NCBI RefSeq assembly: GCF_017161425.1
Contig: NZ_CP071057.1
Coordinates: 3,039,501-3,103,500, forward strand
DNA from: Marinicauda algicola
GTDB taxonomy: Bacteria; Pseudomonadota; Alphaproteobacteria; Caulobacterales; Maricaulaceae
Length of the DNA: 64,000 nucleotides
Reading direction: 5' to 3'
Made by a program: the position numbers and the translations under genes. Under the pieces are notes generated by a model. That model made no database searches and had not been told where the DNA came from. It worked only from the letters and a program-made list of their open reading frames with translations. Shown here piece after piece: positions 1 to 9,469 of this stretch (position 1 is its first letter; every line of letters starts with the position of its first letter).

Positions 1-653
1 TCGGTGCCGAACACGGCGGCCAGGCGCGGCGGCAGGATCGCCGGGGCGAAGTCGACGCCGAGCGCCTCGAAGCGGGCGGTGAGCCGGTCCTCGCCGTTTA
101 TCTCGGCGGTGAGGGCGAGGCTGTCGAGGCGGCTGAGCGCGGGCTCCGGGCCTTCGATCGCGTCGAGCGCGGCCTGTTCCAGCTCGATGCCGATGCGCTG
201 GGTGCCGGCGCGCGAGGAATTGATCGACAGCCGGGCGAGGGCGGCGCTCGCCTCGTAGAGGGCCGGGCGCCCGCCGGCCTCGGCCGCGAGCGTCATCGGT
301 CCGCCGAGCGTGACGATCCAGTGGTTGAAGTTCCACGGCATGGCGCTCGCCGAGAGCCGGGAAAAGCGGGCCTGCCAGCCGCCGTCGGCAGGCGGCGCGG
401 CGATGTCGGGATCGCGCACGTCCAGCGTGAAGCGCAGCGGGTAGCCGCCGACGCGCATCGGCCCGTGCCCGATCTCGTAGCCGGCCAGCTCCTGCTCGGC
501 GATCCAGGCATCGGCCCATTTGCGGATCTCGCCGGCGGCGTAGATCCAGTAGGCGGTATAGGCCGCGATCGCGACGAGCAGCACCGCGAACGGAAGCAGC
601 AGGACGATCCGGGACGACCGGCCGCCCTCGCGCGAGAGCAGGAAACCCATCAT
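1..653 (-). CDS. DUF2125 domain-containing protein (C-terminus outside window)
   Basis: The frame is open from an ATG at 653 to the window edge, about 217 codons. It starts with a short cytoplasmic tail and one hydrophobic segment at residues 13-33 (IVLLLPFAVLLVAIAAYTAY), then a long non-cytoplasmic part with the GPMRVGGYPLRFTLDVRDP stretch typical of DUF2125. The start ATG overlaps the TGA of the upstream acyltransferase gene (ATGA), so the two are probably translationally coupled. DUF2125 proteins are common in alphaproteobacteria and have no established function; an envelope location is inferred from the N-terminal anchor. The alternative ATG is one codon downstream. Confidence 0.8.
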   Translation of the reverse strand, partial: MMGFLLSREGGRSSRIVLLLPFAVLLVAIAAYTAYWIYAAGEIRKWADAWIAEQELAGYEIGHGPMRVGGYPLRFTLDVRDPDIAAPPADGGWQARFSRLSASAMPWNFNHWIVTLGGPMTLAAEAGGRPALYEASAALARLSINSSRAGTQRIGIELEQAALDAIEGPEPALSRLDSLALTAEINGEDRLTARFEALGVDFAPAILPPRLAAVFGT

Positions 654-1366
654 GCGCGGTCCTCCGCCATCAGCCGGTCGCTGGCGTCCTCGATGCGGGC
701 CTGCAGGCTCGCCATGAACGCCTCCTTGGGAAGTCCGGGCGGGATGGCGGGCAGGAACTCGATGACGATGGTGCCGGGCCTGAACGCCAGGCCCGAGCGC
801 GGCCAGTGCAGCCCGGAATTGAGCGCCACCGGGACGCAGGAAACCTTCATCGCCGCGTAGAGGCCGGCCACGCCCGGCTTGTAGCTCTCGCTCTCGCCGG
901 GCTTCACCCGCGTGCCCTGCGGGAAGATGACGATCTGGCGGCCCTCGGCGGCGCGCTCGCGGGCCTGCTTGAGCATGTCGCGCAGGGCCTTGGAGCCCGC
1001 CGAGCGGTCGACGGCGATATTCCTCAGCTTCATCGCGTACCAGCCGAAGACCGGCAGGGCCTTGAGTTCCTTCTTCAGGATGATCGCGGGATCGTCGAGA
1101 ATGGTCCACAAGGCCAGGGTCTCGAACATGGACTGGTGCTTCGAGGCGATCAGCGCGCCGCCCCCGGGCAGGTGCTCGCGCCCGCGCACCTCGTAGGTGA
1201 CGCCGCAGAACAGCTTCAGTCCGAAGAAGACCAGCCCCAGCCAGGCGCGGAAGCAGGCGAGCGCCCAGGAGCGCGGCCCGACAAGGCTCGGCGCGCAGAG
1301 AAGGCCCATCACGACCATCAGCCCGTACATCCAGATCACGAAGACGGCCGAGCCGATCACCCGCAT
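650..1366 (-). CDS. plsC: 1-acyl-sn-glycerol-3-phosphate acyltransferase
   Basis: The enzyme acylates lysophosphatidic acid at the sn-2 position to give phosphatidic acid, at the inner membrane. Of its 238 residues, the first 55 are hydrophobic. The catalytic block I is KHQSMFET (H77, E82), so the usual HX4D reads HX4E here; I believe this variant also occurs in other alphaproteobacterial PlsC proteins. Block III is FPQGTR at 148-153. The gene lies in a minus-strand run with ydcF-like, ftsX and ftsE upstream, and its stop overlaps the start of the DUF2125 gene. The family assignment is firm; acyl donor preference cannot be read from the sequence. Confidence 0.9.
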   Translation of the reverse strand: MRVIGSAVFVIWMYGLMVVMGLLCAPSLVGPRSWALACFRAWLGLVFFGLKLFCGVTYEVRGREHLPGGGALIASKHQSMFETLALWTILDDPAIILKKELKALPVFGWYAMKLRNIAVDRSAGSKALRDMLKQARERAAEGRQIVIFPQGTRVKPGESESYKPGVAGLYAAMKVSCVPVALNSGLHWPRSGLAFRPGTIVIEFLPAIPPGLPKEAFMASLQARIEDASDRLMAEDRA

Positions 1367-1375
1367 GCGATTCCC

Positions 1376-1954
1376 CTACTCGCGCCGCCTGGCGACGGCC
1401 TCGCGCGCATATACCGCGGCGTATTTGAAGAATTCCACCCCCCAGCGCCGCGCGGTGCGCAGATCGGCCCAGGGCGGCGGGCTCTCCACCGGGAAGGCGG
1501 CGAGACTGACGCCCGGCATCGCGGCCTGCAGCTCCAGCAGGGCCCGGGGCATGTGATAGTCGCTGGTCACCACGATCAGGCTGTCGAAGCCGTTGCGGCG
1601 CGCCCAGTCCGCGGCTTCTTCCGCGTTGCCGATCGTGTTGGCCGCTTCCTGGCCGACATCGATGCAGCACTCGAACAGGTCGCGCGTCGCGCCGGAGGCC
1701 GCGCGCACCGCATCGAGGCCGACATCGGGATTGGCCCCGGAGATCAGGAGGCGCTCGCCGCGGCCCCGGGAGAGCAGCTCGACCGCGGTCACGACGCGGC
1801 CCTCCCCCCCGGTCAGCGCGACGATGCCGTCCGCGCGGGCGGCCTCGCGCGCGTCCAGCGTCACCCCGGCGCGCACGAACAGGGCGAAGCCGACGAGCAC
1901 GGCGACGACCACGACGAAGGCGATGAATCGCAGAAATGAAAGCAGGGCGGACAT
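1376..1954 (-). CDS. YdcF/ElyC family protein (DUF218)
   Basis: This 192-residue protein has one N-terminal membrane segment (about residues 8-27) and then a DUF218 domain. It carries the early TGGEGRVVTAVELL stretch, LLISGANP in the middle and VVTSDYHMPRALLEL towards the C-terminus. Members such as SanA and ElyC affect envelope integrity and peptidoglycan precursor metabolism, but the biochemical activity is not settled. It sits between ftsX and plsC, an order repeated in many alphaproteobacteria, with only 9 bases to plsC. A role in envelope biogenesis is inferred from family and neighbours. Confidence 0.85.
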   Translation of the reverse strand: MSALLSFLRFIAFVVVVAVLVGFALFVRAGVTLDAREAARADGIVALTGGEGRVVTAVELLSRGRGERLLISGANPDVGLDAVRAASGATRDLFECCIDVGQEAANTIGNAEEAADWARRNGFDSLIVVTSDYHMPRALLELQAAMPGVSLAAFPVESPPPWADLRTARRWGVEFFKYAAVYAREAVARRRE

Positions 1955-2038
1955 GGCGGTCGCGTCACACTCCGTCTCGGGCCATCCAGACCGGCAAGGC
2001 TCGCCCGGCCTCGTGGCAAGTGTGGGGCGAAACTGCGC

Positions 2039-2932
2039 TCATGACCAACGCGACCTGAGCGCGCTGTCCACGGCCGTGCGCGCGGCGAGCGCAGCGATCA
2101 GTCCCGAGGCGAGCGCGGCGAAGGGGGGAATGGCGATCGCGCCCCAGCCGAGCTCCAGGCTCGGCAGGAAGAACAGCGCCCCGGCCGTGCCCCCGGCATA
2201 GGCGAGCGCGAAGGCGGCGAGCGAGGCGCCGATCGCCCCGGCGAGCCCGGCCTTCAGCCCCAAGAAGAAGAAGCGGCGCTGGAACAGGCCGGCGATGAAG
2301 CGGTCGCGCGCCCCGACCAGGTGCAGCGCCTCGGCCACGTCCCAGCGTGCGGCCAGGGAGGCCCGCGCGGCGAAGGCCACCACCGCGGCCGCCGCGATGG
2401 TCAGCAGCACGACGAGCCCCAGGGCGAAATAGCGCACCGCCGCGGCCGCGCGCTCGACGGCGGCGGCCCAGTTGCCGTGGCGGTCGACGATGATCTCGTA
2501 GGGCGCGTCGGCCAGCAGCGCCTCGAAGGCGCCGGGCGCCGGCGGGTTCTCCGGATCTATGGTGATCGCGACGAGGCGCGGTACGGGCAGGTCCTCGGGC
2601 AGGCCGCCGGAGCCGAGCCAGGGCCGCAGCAGGGCCTCGGCTTCGGCCCGGCTCCTGACATCGACCTCGACCACGCCGGGCAGGGTGGCGATGCGCGCCC
2701 CGGCCTCGGCGGCGTCGGCATCGGCGTCGCGGCCCTCGCCGGGCAGCACCTGCAGCGTGATCTCGTCGGTCAGCTGCTGCGTCCAGCCCTCGCTCGCCCG
2801 CCAGGCCCCCGCCGCGCCGAGCGCGGCCAGGCAGGCGAGGAAGACCAGGATCGCCGCGACGGCGAAAAGCGGCCGGTCCCGGCCCGCATCGGGCGGCAGG
2901 AGCGGGGCGGATTTCACCTTCCCCTCGCTCAT
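2039..2932 (-). CDS. ftsX: Cell division protein FtsX (permease-like)
   Basis: This is the membrane partner of FtsE. The FtsEX complex couples division-site ATPase cycles to activation of periplasmic peptidoglycan hydrolases. The 297 residues show the FtsX plan: a first membrane segment at about 24-46, a periplasmic domain of about 120 residues, then three further segments near 165-190, 217-245 and 260-285. The ATG overlaps the ftsE stop in ATGA (2929-2932), as usual for this pair. No stop, shift or truncation is visible. Confidence 0.92.
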   Translation of the reverse strand: MSEGKVKSAPLLPPDAGRDRPLFAVAAILVFLACLAALGAAGAWRASEGWTQQLTDEITLQVLPGEGRDADADAAEAGARIATLPGVVEVDVRSRAEAEALLRPWLGSGGLPEDLPVPRLVAITIDPENPPAPGAFEALLADAPYEIIVDRHGNWAAAVERAAAAVRYFALGLVVLLTIAAAAVVAFAARASLAARWDVAEALHLVGARDRFIAGLFQRRFFFLGLKAGLAGAIGASLAAFALAYAGGTAGALFFLPSLELGWGAIAIPPFAALASGLIAALAARTAVDSALRSRWS

Positions 2933-3654
2933 CGCGGGCCTCCCGTCGTCTCGACATGGCCGTCGACGATCTCCAGCACCGGCACGTCGAGCGAGCGCAC
3001 GAGCGCGATGTCGTGGCTCGCGATCAGCACCGTGGTGCCGAGCTTGTTGAGTTCGACGAACAGGCGCAGCAGCCGGCGCGCCATTGCCGGATCGACATTG
3101 CCGGTCGGCTCGTCCGCGATCAGCAGGTCGGGCTTGGAGACCACCGCGCGCGCGATGGCGGCGCGCTGCTGCTCCCCGCCCGACAGGGTCGGGGGATAGG
3201 CCTCGATGCGGTCGCCGAGGCCGACCCAGTGCAGCAGCTCCTCCACGTCCTCGGCGTAGGAGCGGCGCGCCTGGCCGGCGACGCGCAGCGGCAGGGCGAT
3301 GTTCTCGAACACGGTGAGATGGTCGAGCAGGCGGAAATCCTGGAACACCACGCCGATGCGCTTCCTGAGATCGGGCATCGCATCGCGGGGCATCAGCGCG
3401 GTGTCGCGCCCGAACAGGGAGATGAAGCCCGACGAGGGCCGCTCGGCGAGCTGGATGAGTCTGAGCAGCGATGTCTTGCCCGCGCCGGACGGTCCGGTCA
3501 GAAACTGGAAACTTCCACGCGGTAAATCGAAACTGACATCGCGCAGGACTTCCGGCCCGCGCCCGTAGCGCATGGAGACGCTCTCGAAGCGCACGGCGGG
3601 CGCCTCGGCGAGCGGGGTCTCCTCTTGGGGGGCGGGGCGCCCGTCTTCAGCCAT
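2929..3654 (-). CDS. ftsE: Cell division ATP-binding protein FtsE
   Basis: This ABC ATPase of 241 residues has Walker A GPSGAGKT at 54-61, a Q-loop in VVFQDFRLLDHLTVFENIALPL, the signature LSGGEQQ from 157 and Walker B LLIADEP at 177-183. The DHLTVFENIALPLR region is characteristic of FtsE. I chose the ATG at 3654 because the frame upstream of it reads into the divergent intergenic region and shows no family similarity. The N-terminus still has about 20 extra acidic and proline-rich residues before the ABC fold, so a slightly later start is possible. It is divergent from the MJ0042 gene, with 81 bases between them holding both promoters. Confidence 0.92.
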   Translation of the reverse strand: MAEDGRPAPQEETPLAEAPAVRFESVSMRYGRGPEVLRDVSFDLPRGSFQFLTGPSGAGKTSLLRLIQLAERPSSGFISLFGRDTALMPRDAMPDLRKRIGVVFQDFRLLDHLTVFENIALPLRVAGQARRSYAEDVEELLHWVGLGDRIEAYPPTLSGGEQQRAAIARAVVSKPDLLIADEPTGNVDPAMARRLLRLFVELNKLGTTVLIASHDIALVRSLDVPVLEIVDGHVETTGGPR

Positions 3655-3735
3655 GGGTGAGAGCCGGCCTCGTTCGCTCGGGACTGGAAGAAAAGGTGCG
3701 AAGCAGACTATGCAAGAGGACAAAGGCTGTCGTCC

Positions 3736-4428
3736 ATGATCGTCACGTGCCCCAGCTGCGATGCGAAGTACCGGGCCGAGCCGGAAGCCCTGGCGCGCCG
3801 GCACGGGCGCGTGCGCTGCGCGGGCTGCGGTCATGTCTGGACGGTCGAGGACGAGGCGCTGGTGCTCGAACAGCCCGCCGAGGCGAAGCCGGCGTCCGAG
3901 CCCGAGGAACCGAAGAAGCCCCACGAGGTGATCCGCCAGCGCGCCGAGCAGCGCCGCAAGACCGCGCGCGTGGCGACCGAGGGCGCGGGCTGGGCCGGCG
4001 TCGCGGCGCTGTTCCTGGTGGTGCTCGCGGGCGCCTGGCTATTCCGCGTCGACGTGGTGCAGACCTTCCCGCGCGCCGCCAATGTCTATGCCAGTGTCGG
4101 CGTGCCGGTGAACCCGCACGGACTGGAGGTCGCCGATCTCGCGGTCGAACGCACCCAGGAGAATGGCGTGCCGGCGATCGCGATCGAGGGCGATGTCGTC
4201 AACATCACGGGCCGGGTGCGCGAGACCGTGCCGCTGCGCGCCGCCCTGCTCGACGCGGACGGGGCGATCCTGGTGGAGTGGACGGTGCTGCTGGAGAGCC
4301 CGGAACTCGCCGGCGGCGCGCTCGAGCGCTTCCGCACCGTCCTGCCCGATCCGCCCGAGGGCGGCGCCGAGGTTCTGGTCGAGCTGGCGCCGGGTGCCAG
4401 CGCGGAACCGATCGCCGGAGGCGAGTAG
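3736..4428 (+). CDS. MJ0042-type zinc-finger membrane protein
   Basis: This 230-residue protein starts with an MJ0042 zinc ribbon: CPSC at 5-8 and CAGC at 28-31, with the WTV end typical of this family. A charged Pro/Glu/Lys linker follows, then one membrane segment at about 86-104, then a domain of about 125 residues resembling DUF3426 (strands around GLEVADLAVERT and ITGRVRETVPL). The gene is divergent from ftsE, a conserved alphaproteobacterial arrangement, which suggests an envelope or division link. No molecular function is known to me. It converges on the TIGR02302 gene 112 bases downstream. Confidence 0.85.
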   Translation: MIVTCPSCDAKYRAEPEALARRHGRVRCAGCGHVWTVEDEALVLEQPAEAKPASEPEEPKKPHEVIRQRAEQRRKTARVATEGAGWAGVAALFLVVLAGAWLFRVDVVQTFPRAANVYASVGVPVNPHGLEVADLAVERTQENGVPAIAIEGDVVNITGRVRETVPLRAALLDADGAILVEWTVLLESPELAGGALERFRTVLPDPPEGGAEVLVELAPGASAEPIAGGE

Positions 4429-4523
4429 CGCGCGGGCGCGAAAGGGCGTTTCCCCCACACAAAGAGTCCTCCCGGCTCGGCGCGCGTCGCGCCTGGACGG
4501 AATGACGCTCTGAACGGGATCGT

Positions 4524-4540
4524 GGGGCGAGACGCGCCCC
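4524..4540 (-). terminator. Short GC-rich hairpin at convergent gene ends
   Basis: The arms GGGGCG (4524-4529) and CGCCCC (4535-4540) flank a 5-base loop, directly after the stop of the TIGR02302 gene on the minus strand. There is no T-run, so intrinsic termination is weakly supported. Confidence 0.25.
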
Positions 4541-7102
4541 TCAGAACCGCTCCAGCAGGCGCTCGATATAGTCGAGTTCGTCCTGCGGGCGGCCCTGCTC
4601 GGCGGCGCGGCGGCGCAGTTCTTCCAGGATGTCGCGCGCGCGCTGGCGTTCGGCTTCGCTCGGCACGTCGACATCGCCGGGCCCGCGTCCGCCCTGGCCG
4701 CGCCCGAGCGGATCGGTTTCGCCCTGGCCCTGCTCGGCCATCAGCGCCTCGGCCAGCTCCCCGGCGGCTTCGCGGATCTGCTCGATCGCCTCGTCCTGTA
4801 GCGCGAGGGCGCCGCCGAGTTCGCCCTGCTCGAGCGCACGTTCGGCCTCCTCCATCGCCTCGCGGGCCCGATCGAGCGCCTCGCGCGCGTCCTCCTCGGT
4901 GATGCGGCCTTCCAGCTCCCCGAGCCGGTCGGCGAGCGCGCCCTGGCGCCGCGCGAGTTCGAGTTCGGTGAGTTCGCCGCCGCCTCCCGCACCGTCCCGG
5001 CGTTCGCGCTCGCCCTGGCCGAGCGGGCGCTCCTCGCCGTCGGGGCCGAGCGTGTAGGGTTCGCTGATGCCGGGCTCGCCGGCCGGCGGGCCGTTGCGCG
5101 GGCGACTGCCTTGCGTCCCTCCGCCCTGGGCCTGGTTCTCCTCGAAGGTGTCTTCCATCAGCTCGCGCTGCTCGCCGATCTGCTCGCCGAGTTCTTCCAG
5201 CGCCTCCTGCAAAGCGCGCGCGAGCGGGCTGTCGCCCTGGCCGCCGCCGCCCGAGCCGAGCTGCATCTGCAGGTTCCGCAGAAGCTCCATGAGCTGGGCG
5301 AGGGCCTGGCGCGCGCCCTCGGTGTCGCCGAGCTCGGCGGCCTCGCGCAGCGCGTCGAGCAGCTCCTGCAGCATGTCCGCGCTCATCGCGTTCATGCCCG
5401 AACCCCGGCCCTGGGCCTGCTGCTGCTCCTGCAGCGCCTCGCGCGCGAGGGCGGCGAGATAGTTCTCCATCGCCCGCTCGTAGGCGTCGAACAGGGCGGC
5501 AAGCTCGCTCGCATCGGCGCCGCGCGCCATGGCGTCGTTGAGCGCCCGCTCGGCGGCCTCCAGCGCCGCGCGCGCATCGGCAAGCGTGCCAAGCTCGGCC
5601 CTGAGTGCGATCTGCCAGAGATCGTCGTCGAGATGGGAGAGGCTCTCGCGCTCGCGCGCCCGGCGCACTTCGTGGACGGCCGTGCGAAGGCCCATATAGA
5701 CGACCGGGTCGTCGAAATAGCGCGCCGGCGCATCGCTGATCGCGTCGAGCGCCAGAGCGAGGCGCTGCACGGTCTCGGGCGCGCGCTCGATCCTGAGTTC
5801 CGGCTGGTCGTCGAGGAAGATCGTCCCGCCGAGATCGCCCGGACCGGTCACCGGTTCGGGCGGCGGGGCGGTCACCGGCGCATACTCGGATGCGGTTGCC
5901 AGGAAGCCCTTGCGCTCGGCCGCGACGGCGCGCGCGAGCGGATCGAGGAAGATGCGCTCGGGCAGCGTCATCTCGTAGCGCGCACTGACCCCGGCCTGCC
6001 CGGCCCCGTCTGCGCCCGCGATGCGGATGGCGACGCGCTCCCCGGCAAGGCGGTGGCGGGCGACGTCGATGCCGGCGCGGTAGAGATCCCCGCCCTGTGC
6101 CGTCACGGCGCCGGGCGCGATCTCGATGCTTTCCCACTCGGCGATCTCGCCGCCGGCCGCCTCGGGCTCGGGCGCGAGGTGGAGGGCGAAGGTCTCGACG
6201 CCGTAATCGTCGCGCGCGACGAATTCGAGCTCGAGCCGGCCCTCCGCATCGCCTTCGGGCTCGGCGGCGAGGGCGAGGTGAGGCGGCAGGTCGGGCCGCG
6301 CGGTCAGGCGCACCCGCTCGGCGAGCGGGCCGGCGCGCACCACGATCTCGCCGCTTGCCGTGACGGGGGCGCGGATCTGCCAGACCGTCTCGTCGATGCG
6401 CTCGATGTCGGCCTGCGCGCCCGTGACGCGCGGCGGGCGGCTGGTGCCGGAAAGGCGCGCGGCGAGCACCGAGCCCTGCGGCACCTCGGCCTCGCGCCGG
6501 TTCCTGAGATAGAGGGTCGGTTCCCCGGTATAGGCGGGCGGCTCGATCCAGAGGTCGGCGACGGCCCGTCCCGTTCCACCCGACAGCGCGCGCGGCGCGA
6601 AGGCGTCCACGACCCGGAAGCGCGCGAGATCGCCCGCCAGGAACACGCCCGCGGCGATGACGAGCATGGCCGAGACGCGCAGCCCGTAGGGGTCGAGACG
6701 CGCCCAGGCCGCCCGCGGACGCCGGGCCCGCGCGCCCTTCAGGCGCTTTGCCATGCGGGCGCGGTGGGCCTGCCAGAGCGCCGCGTCCCCGGCGGAGGGG
6801 CGGTCACGCAGGGCTTCGAACTCGCGGTGCTCGAGCCCGCTATCGGCCTCCACCCTTCGCTCGGCCTCCGTGCGCGTGGGCCAGCGAAAGCCGCGGGCCG
6901 CGCGCCGGGCGAGAAAGCCCGCCCCGCCCGCGAGCGCGAGCAGCATCAGGGCGCGCAGCGGATCGCCGAAACGCTCGAACAGGCCGAACAGGGCGAGGAT
7001 GAGGTACAGGGCGAGCGCGCCCAGCGGCGCGGCGAGCACCGGGGCGGCGCGCTCCCAGATCAGGGCGGCGCGGGCGATGAACAGTGAGCGTCGAGGCGCC
7101 AT
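4541..7102 (-). CDS. TIGR02302 family (DUF4175) large membrane protein
   Basis: This is a protein of 853 residues. Two hydrophobic segments occur near the N-terminus (about 25-80) and one at about 145-170, followed by a periplasmic Ig-like or beta-rich part and then a long Gln/Glu/Ala-rich helical region from about residue 480 to the end, with low-complexity stretches such as LQEQQQAQGRGSG. This matches the alphaproteobacterial TIGR02302/DUF4175 family, of unknown function and normally encoded next to lysA and ftsE. I used the ATG at 7102 (MAPRRSLF); the 12 codons upstream are Arg-rich and look non-coding. It is unusual that lysA is missing between this gene and the lipoprotein gene. Confidence 0.85.
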   Translation of the reverse strand: MAPRRSLFIARAALIWERAAPVLAAPLGALALYLILALFGLFERFGDPLRALMLLALAGGAGFLARRAARGFRWPTRTEAERRVEADSGLEHREFEALRDRPSAGDAALWQAHRARMAKRLKGARARRPRAAWARLDPYGLRVSAMLVIAAGVFLAGDLARFRVVDAFAPRALSGGTGRAVADLWIEPPAYTGEPTLYLRNRREAEVPQGSVLAARLSGTSRPPRVTGAQADIERIDETVWQIRAPVTASGEIVVRAGPLAERVRLTARPDLPPHLALAAEPEGDAEGRLELEFVARDDYGVETFALHLAPEPEAAGGEIAEWESIEIAPGAVTAQGGDLYRAGIDVARHRLAGERVAIRIAGADGAGQAGVSARYEMTLPERIFLDPLARAVAAERKGFLATASEYAPVTAPPPEPVTGPGDLGGTIFLDDQPELRIERAPETVQRLALALDAISDAPARYFDDPVVYMGLRTAVHEVRRARERESLSHLDDDLWQIALRAELGTLADARAALEAAERALNDAMARGADASELAALFDAYERAMENYLAALAREALQEQQQAQGRGSGMNAMSADMLQELLDALREAAELGDTEGARQALAQLMELLRNLQMQLGSGGGGQGDSPLARALQEALEELGEQIGEQRELMEDTFEENQAQGGGTQGSRPRNGPPAGEPGISEPYTLGPDGEERPLGQGERERRDGAGGGGELTELELARRQGALADRLGELEGRITEEDAREALDRAREAMEEAERALEQGELGGALALQDEAIEQIREAAGELAEALMAEQGQGETDPLGRGQGGRGPGDVDVPSEAERQRARDILEELRRRAAEQGRPQDELDYIERLLERF

Positions 7103-7153
7103 GGGGCGAAACCTAGCGCGTCCGCGCGCGCTTCGCACCGGGGGAGAACATCG

Positions 7154-7330
7154 CTAGCGGCGCTCGCCGCCGTCCTCGTTCCCGGTCTCCCCGCCTTCGT
7201 GTTCGCGCTCGGCCGGCGTGCGCTCGTCGGGGCCCCAGACCGGGGGCGGACGTTCGAGATCGCCGCGAATGCCGCAGCCGGCAAGCCCGATCGCGCAAAG
7301 CCCGAGCACGAGAATGGCGTAGCGTTTCAT
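7154..7330 (-). CDS. Small LptM-like lipoprotein
   Basis: This 58-residue protein has a signal peptide and the lipobox LAGC, with the acylated Cys at residue 19. The mature part begins CGIRGDLERPPP, which fits the short YifL/LptM-type lipoproteins found between argH and lysA in proteobacteria (known pattern CGxKGxLxxP). LptM assists maturation of the LPS translocon LptD in enterobacteria; the same role here is inferred only. The tail is hydrophilic, rich in Glu and Gly. The start is 5 bases after the argH stop, so co-translation with argH is likely. Confidence 0.75.
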   Translation of the reverse strand: MKRYAILVLGLCAIGLAGCGIRGDLERPPPVWGPDERTPAEREHEGGETGNEDGGERR

Positions 7331-7335
7331 CTTCC

Positions 7336-8748
7336 TCACCCCTTCAGGCGGTCCTTCCAGACCGCGATCTGCTCCTTCACCCGCACCGGACTCGTCCCGC
7401 CCTGGCTCGTCCGGCTCTCCATCGAGGCGCGGGCGGACAGGACCTCGAACACGTCCTTCGTGATGCGCGGCTCGACGGCCTGCATCTCGTCCAGCGGCAG
7501 CTTCGAGAGCGGCAGGCCCTTCTTCTCCGCCGCCTTCACGATAGATCCCGAGACGTGGTGCGCCTCGCGGAAGGGCAGGCCGAGCTCGCGCACCAGCCAG
7601 TCGGCGAGATCGGTGGCGTCCGAATAGGCTTCCCCGGCAGCGGCTTCGAGCACGTCGCGGTCGAAGCTGATATCGGCGGCCATGCCGGCCATGGCGGCGA
7701 GGGCGAGCTCGAGATCGTCGAAGGCGGTGAAGACCAGCGCCTTGTCTTCCTGCAGGTCCTTGGAATAGGCGAGCGGCAGGCCCTTGCAGACCAGGATCAG
7801 CCCCTGCAGCGCCCCGGCGATGCGCCCCGGCTTGGCGCGCACCAGCTCGGCGGCGTCCGGATTGCGCTTCTGCGGCATGATGGACGAGCCGGTCGAGAAG
7901 GCGTCGGTCAGCCGCGCGAAACCGAATCGGCGCGAGGTCCACAGCACGATCTCCTCGGCGAAGCGGGAGAGATTGACCGAAGCGATCGTGGCCGCCGACA
8001 GCGCCTCCAGCGCGAAATCGCGCGCGGACACAGCGTCGAGCGAATTGGCCATGGGCCGGTCGAAGCCGAGCCGGCGCGCCGTCATCTCGCGGTCGATCGC
8101 GAAGGCGGTGCCGGCGAGCGCCGCGGCGCCGAGCGGGCTCTCGTTGAGGCGGCGACTGGCGTCCTCGAACCGCCCGATATCGCGCTCGGCAGCCTCCACC
8201 CAGCACAGGAGGTGATGGCCGAGGCTGACCGGCTGGGCGGTCTGCAGATGGGTGAAGCCGGGCATGACCCAGTCGAAATGGGCCTCGGCCTTCTCCACGA
8301 GGGCGCGCTGATAGGCGCGCAGGCCCTCTATCGCCCGCTCGCAGGCGGCGCGCAGCCAGAGGCGGAAATCGGTCGCGACCTGGTCGTTCCTCGAGCGCGC
8401 GGTGTGCAGCCGGCCGGCCGGCGCGCCGATCCGCTCCTTCAGGGCGGCCTCGATATTCATGTGCACGTCTTCCAGCGACGGCTTCCAGTCGAAGCAGCCT
8501 GCGCGTATGTCCTGGCGGATCGCTTCGAGGCCTGCGGCAATCTGCTCGGCATCCTCGCTTGAAATGATCCCGCACGCGGCCAACATCGCGGCGTGGGCGA
8601 GCGAGCCGTCGATGTCCTGCTCGGCGAGGCGCTTGTCGATGTGGACGGAGGTGTTGATCGCCTCCATGACGGAGGACGGGCCGGACGCGAAGCGCCCGCC
8701 CCACATGTCGTGGCCGGAGGCCGGTTTTTCCGGGTTCGACGAGGTCAT
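7336..8748 (-). CDS. argH: Argininosuccinate lyase
   Basis: The enzyme catalyses the last step of arginine biosynthesis, splitting argininosuccinate into arginine and fumarate in the cytosol. The product of 470 residues has [11 protein letters not shown] near the N-terminus, [15 protein letters not shown] in the centre and the superfamily signature [12 protein letters not shown] with the catalytic Ser loop. The ATG at 8748 gives the usual family length; the longer upstream frame overlaps the divergent tlpA-like gene and is not conserved-looking. The start lies only 37 bases from the tlpA-like start, so promoters of one gene must overlap the other. Confidence 0.95.
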   Translation of the reverse strand: MTSSNPEKPASGHDMWGGRFASGPSSVMEAINTSVHIDKRLAEQDIDGSLAHAAMLAACGIISSEDAEQIAAGLEAIRQDIRAGCFDWKPSLEDVHMNIEAALKERIGAPAGRLHTARSRNDQVATDFRLWLRAACERAIEGLRAYQRALVEKAEAHFDWVMPGFTHLQTAQPVSLGHHLLCWVEAAERDIGRFEDASRRLNESPLGAAALAGTAFAIDREMTARRLGFDRPMANSLDAVSARDFALEALSAATIASVNLSRFAEEIVLWTSRRFGFARLTDAFSTGSSIMPQKRNPDAAELVRAKPGRIAGALQGLILVCKGLPLAYSKDLQEDKALVFTAFDDLELALAAMAGMAADISFDRDVLEAAAGEAYSDATDLADWLVRELGLPFREAHHVSGSIVKAAEKKGLPLSKLPLDEMQAVEPRITKDVFEVLSARASMESRTSQGGTSPVRVKEQIAVWKDRLKG

Positions 8749-8785
8749 GGGCGCGATCCTCAAGGGTGAAGGTGTGAAAGTCCAG

Positions 8786-9373
8786 ATGCCGAATTGGTCG
8801 CCGCTGAAATGGGCGCTGACGATCCTGCCGCTGATCGGGATCGCGGCCGTCATCTACATGCTGTTTTCCGCCGCCGGAAGCCGTCCCGCCGGTGCGCTCG
8901 ACAGCTACGCGACCGGGACGATGGCCGATTTCGTCACGATCGAGGACGCGCCGAGCCAGTCGCTGAACACGCTGACGCGGCTCGACGGGCAGACGCTCAC
9001 CCTCGCCGACAAGCGCGGCAAGGTGCTGCTGGTCAATTACTGGGCGACCTGGTGCGCGCCCTGCGTGGTGGAGATGCCGCAGCTGAACGCGCTGCAGGCG
9101 CGCTACGGCTCGGACGATTTCGAGGTCGTCACCATCTCGATGGACCGGCGCATGGACGAGGCGGCGGAGTTCTTCGAGGCGAACGGTCTCGACGCGCTTA
9201 CCCTCTATCACGGCCTCGATCTCGGCGCGGTGCAGCGCCTGGGCGCACGGGGCCTGCCGATCACGATCCTGTACGACCGCCGCGGGGTGGAGATCGGCCG
9301 CATGCCGGGCGAAGCCGACTGGGCGAGCGAGGAGGCCTTCGCGCTGATCGAGGCCGCGATCGAGCGGTATTGA
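8786..9373 (+). CDS. TlpA-like thiol:disulfide oxidoreductase, membrane-anchored
   Basis: This thioredoxin-fold protein of 195 residues has one N-terminal membrane segment (about 8-29), so the catalytic domain should face the periplasm. The redox motif is WCAPC inside [17 protein letters not shown], and a cis-Pro loop follows in [13 protein letters not shown]. TlpA/ResE-like proteins reduce cysteines for cytochrome c or cytochrome oxidase maturation. The divergent position next to argH is conserved in alphaproteobacteria. Start candidates are ATG 8747, GTG 8774 and ATG 8786; I prefer the last because it puts the membrane segment right after a short positive N-terminus. Confidence 0.88.
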   Translation: MPNWSPLKWALTILPLIGIAAVIYMLFSAAGSRPAGALDSYATGTMADFVTIEDAPSQSLNTLTRLDGQTLTLADKRGKVLLVNYWATWCAPCVVEMPQLNALQARYGSDDFEVVTISMDRRMDEAAEFFEANGLDALTLYHGLDLGAVQRLGARGLPITILYDRRGVEIGRMPGEADWASEEAFALIEAAIERY

Positions 9374-9469
9374 GGGGCGCCGCGTCCGGGATTACCTCGA
9401 TTTCATTTCCCGCGCGCCTCGAGGGGGCCTAGGCTCGGGCAATCCGTCCGGTCCAGAGGAGAACCCGCG

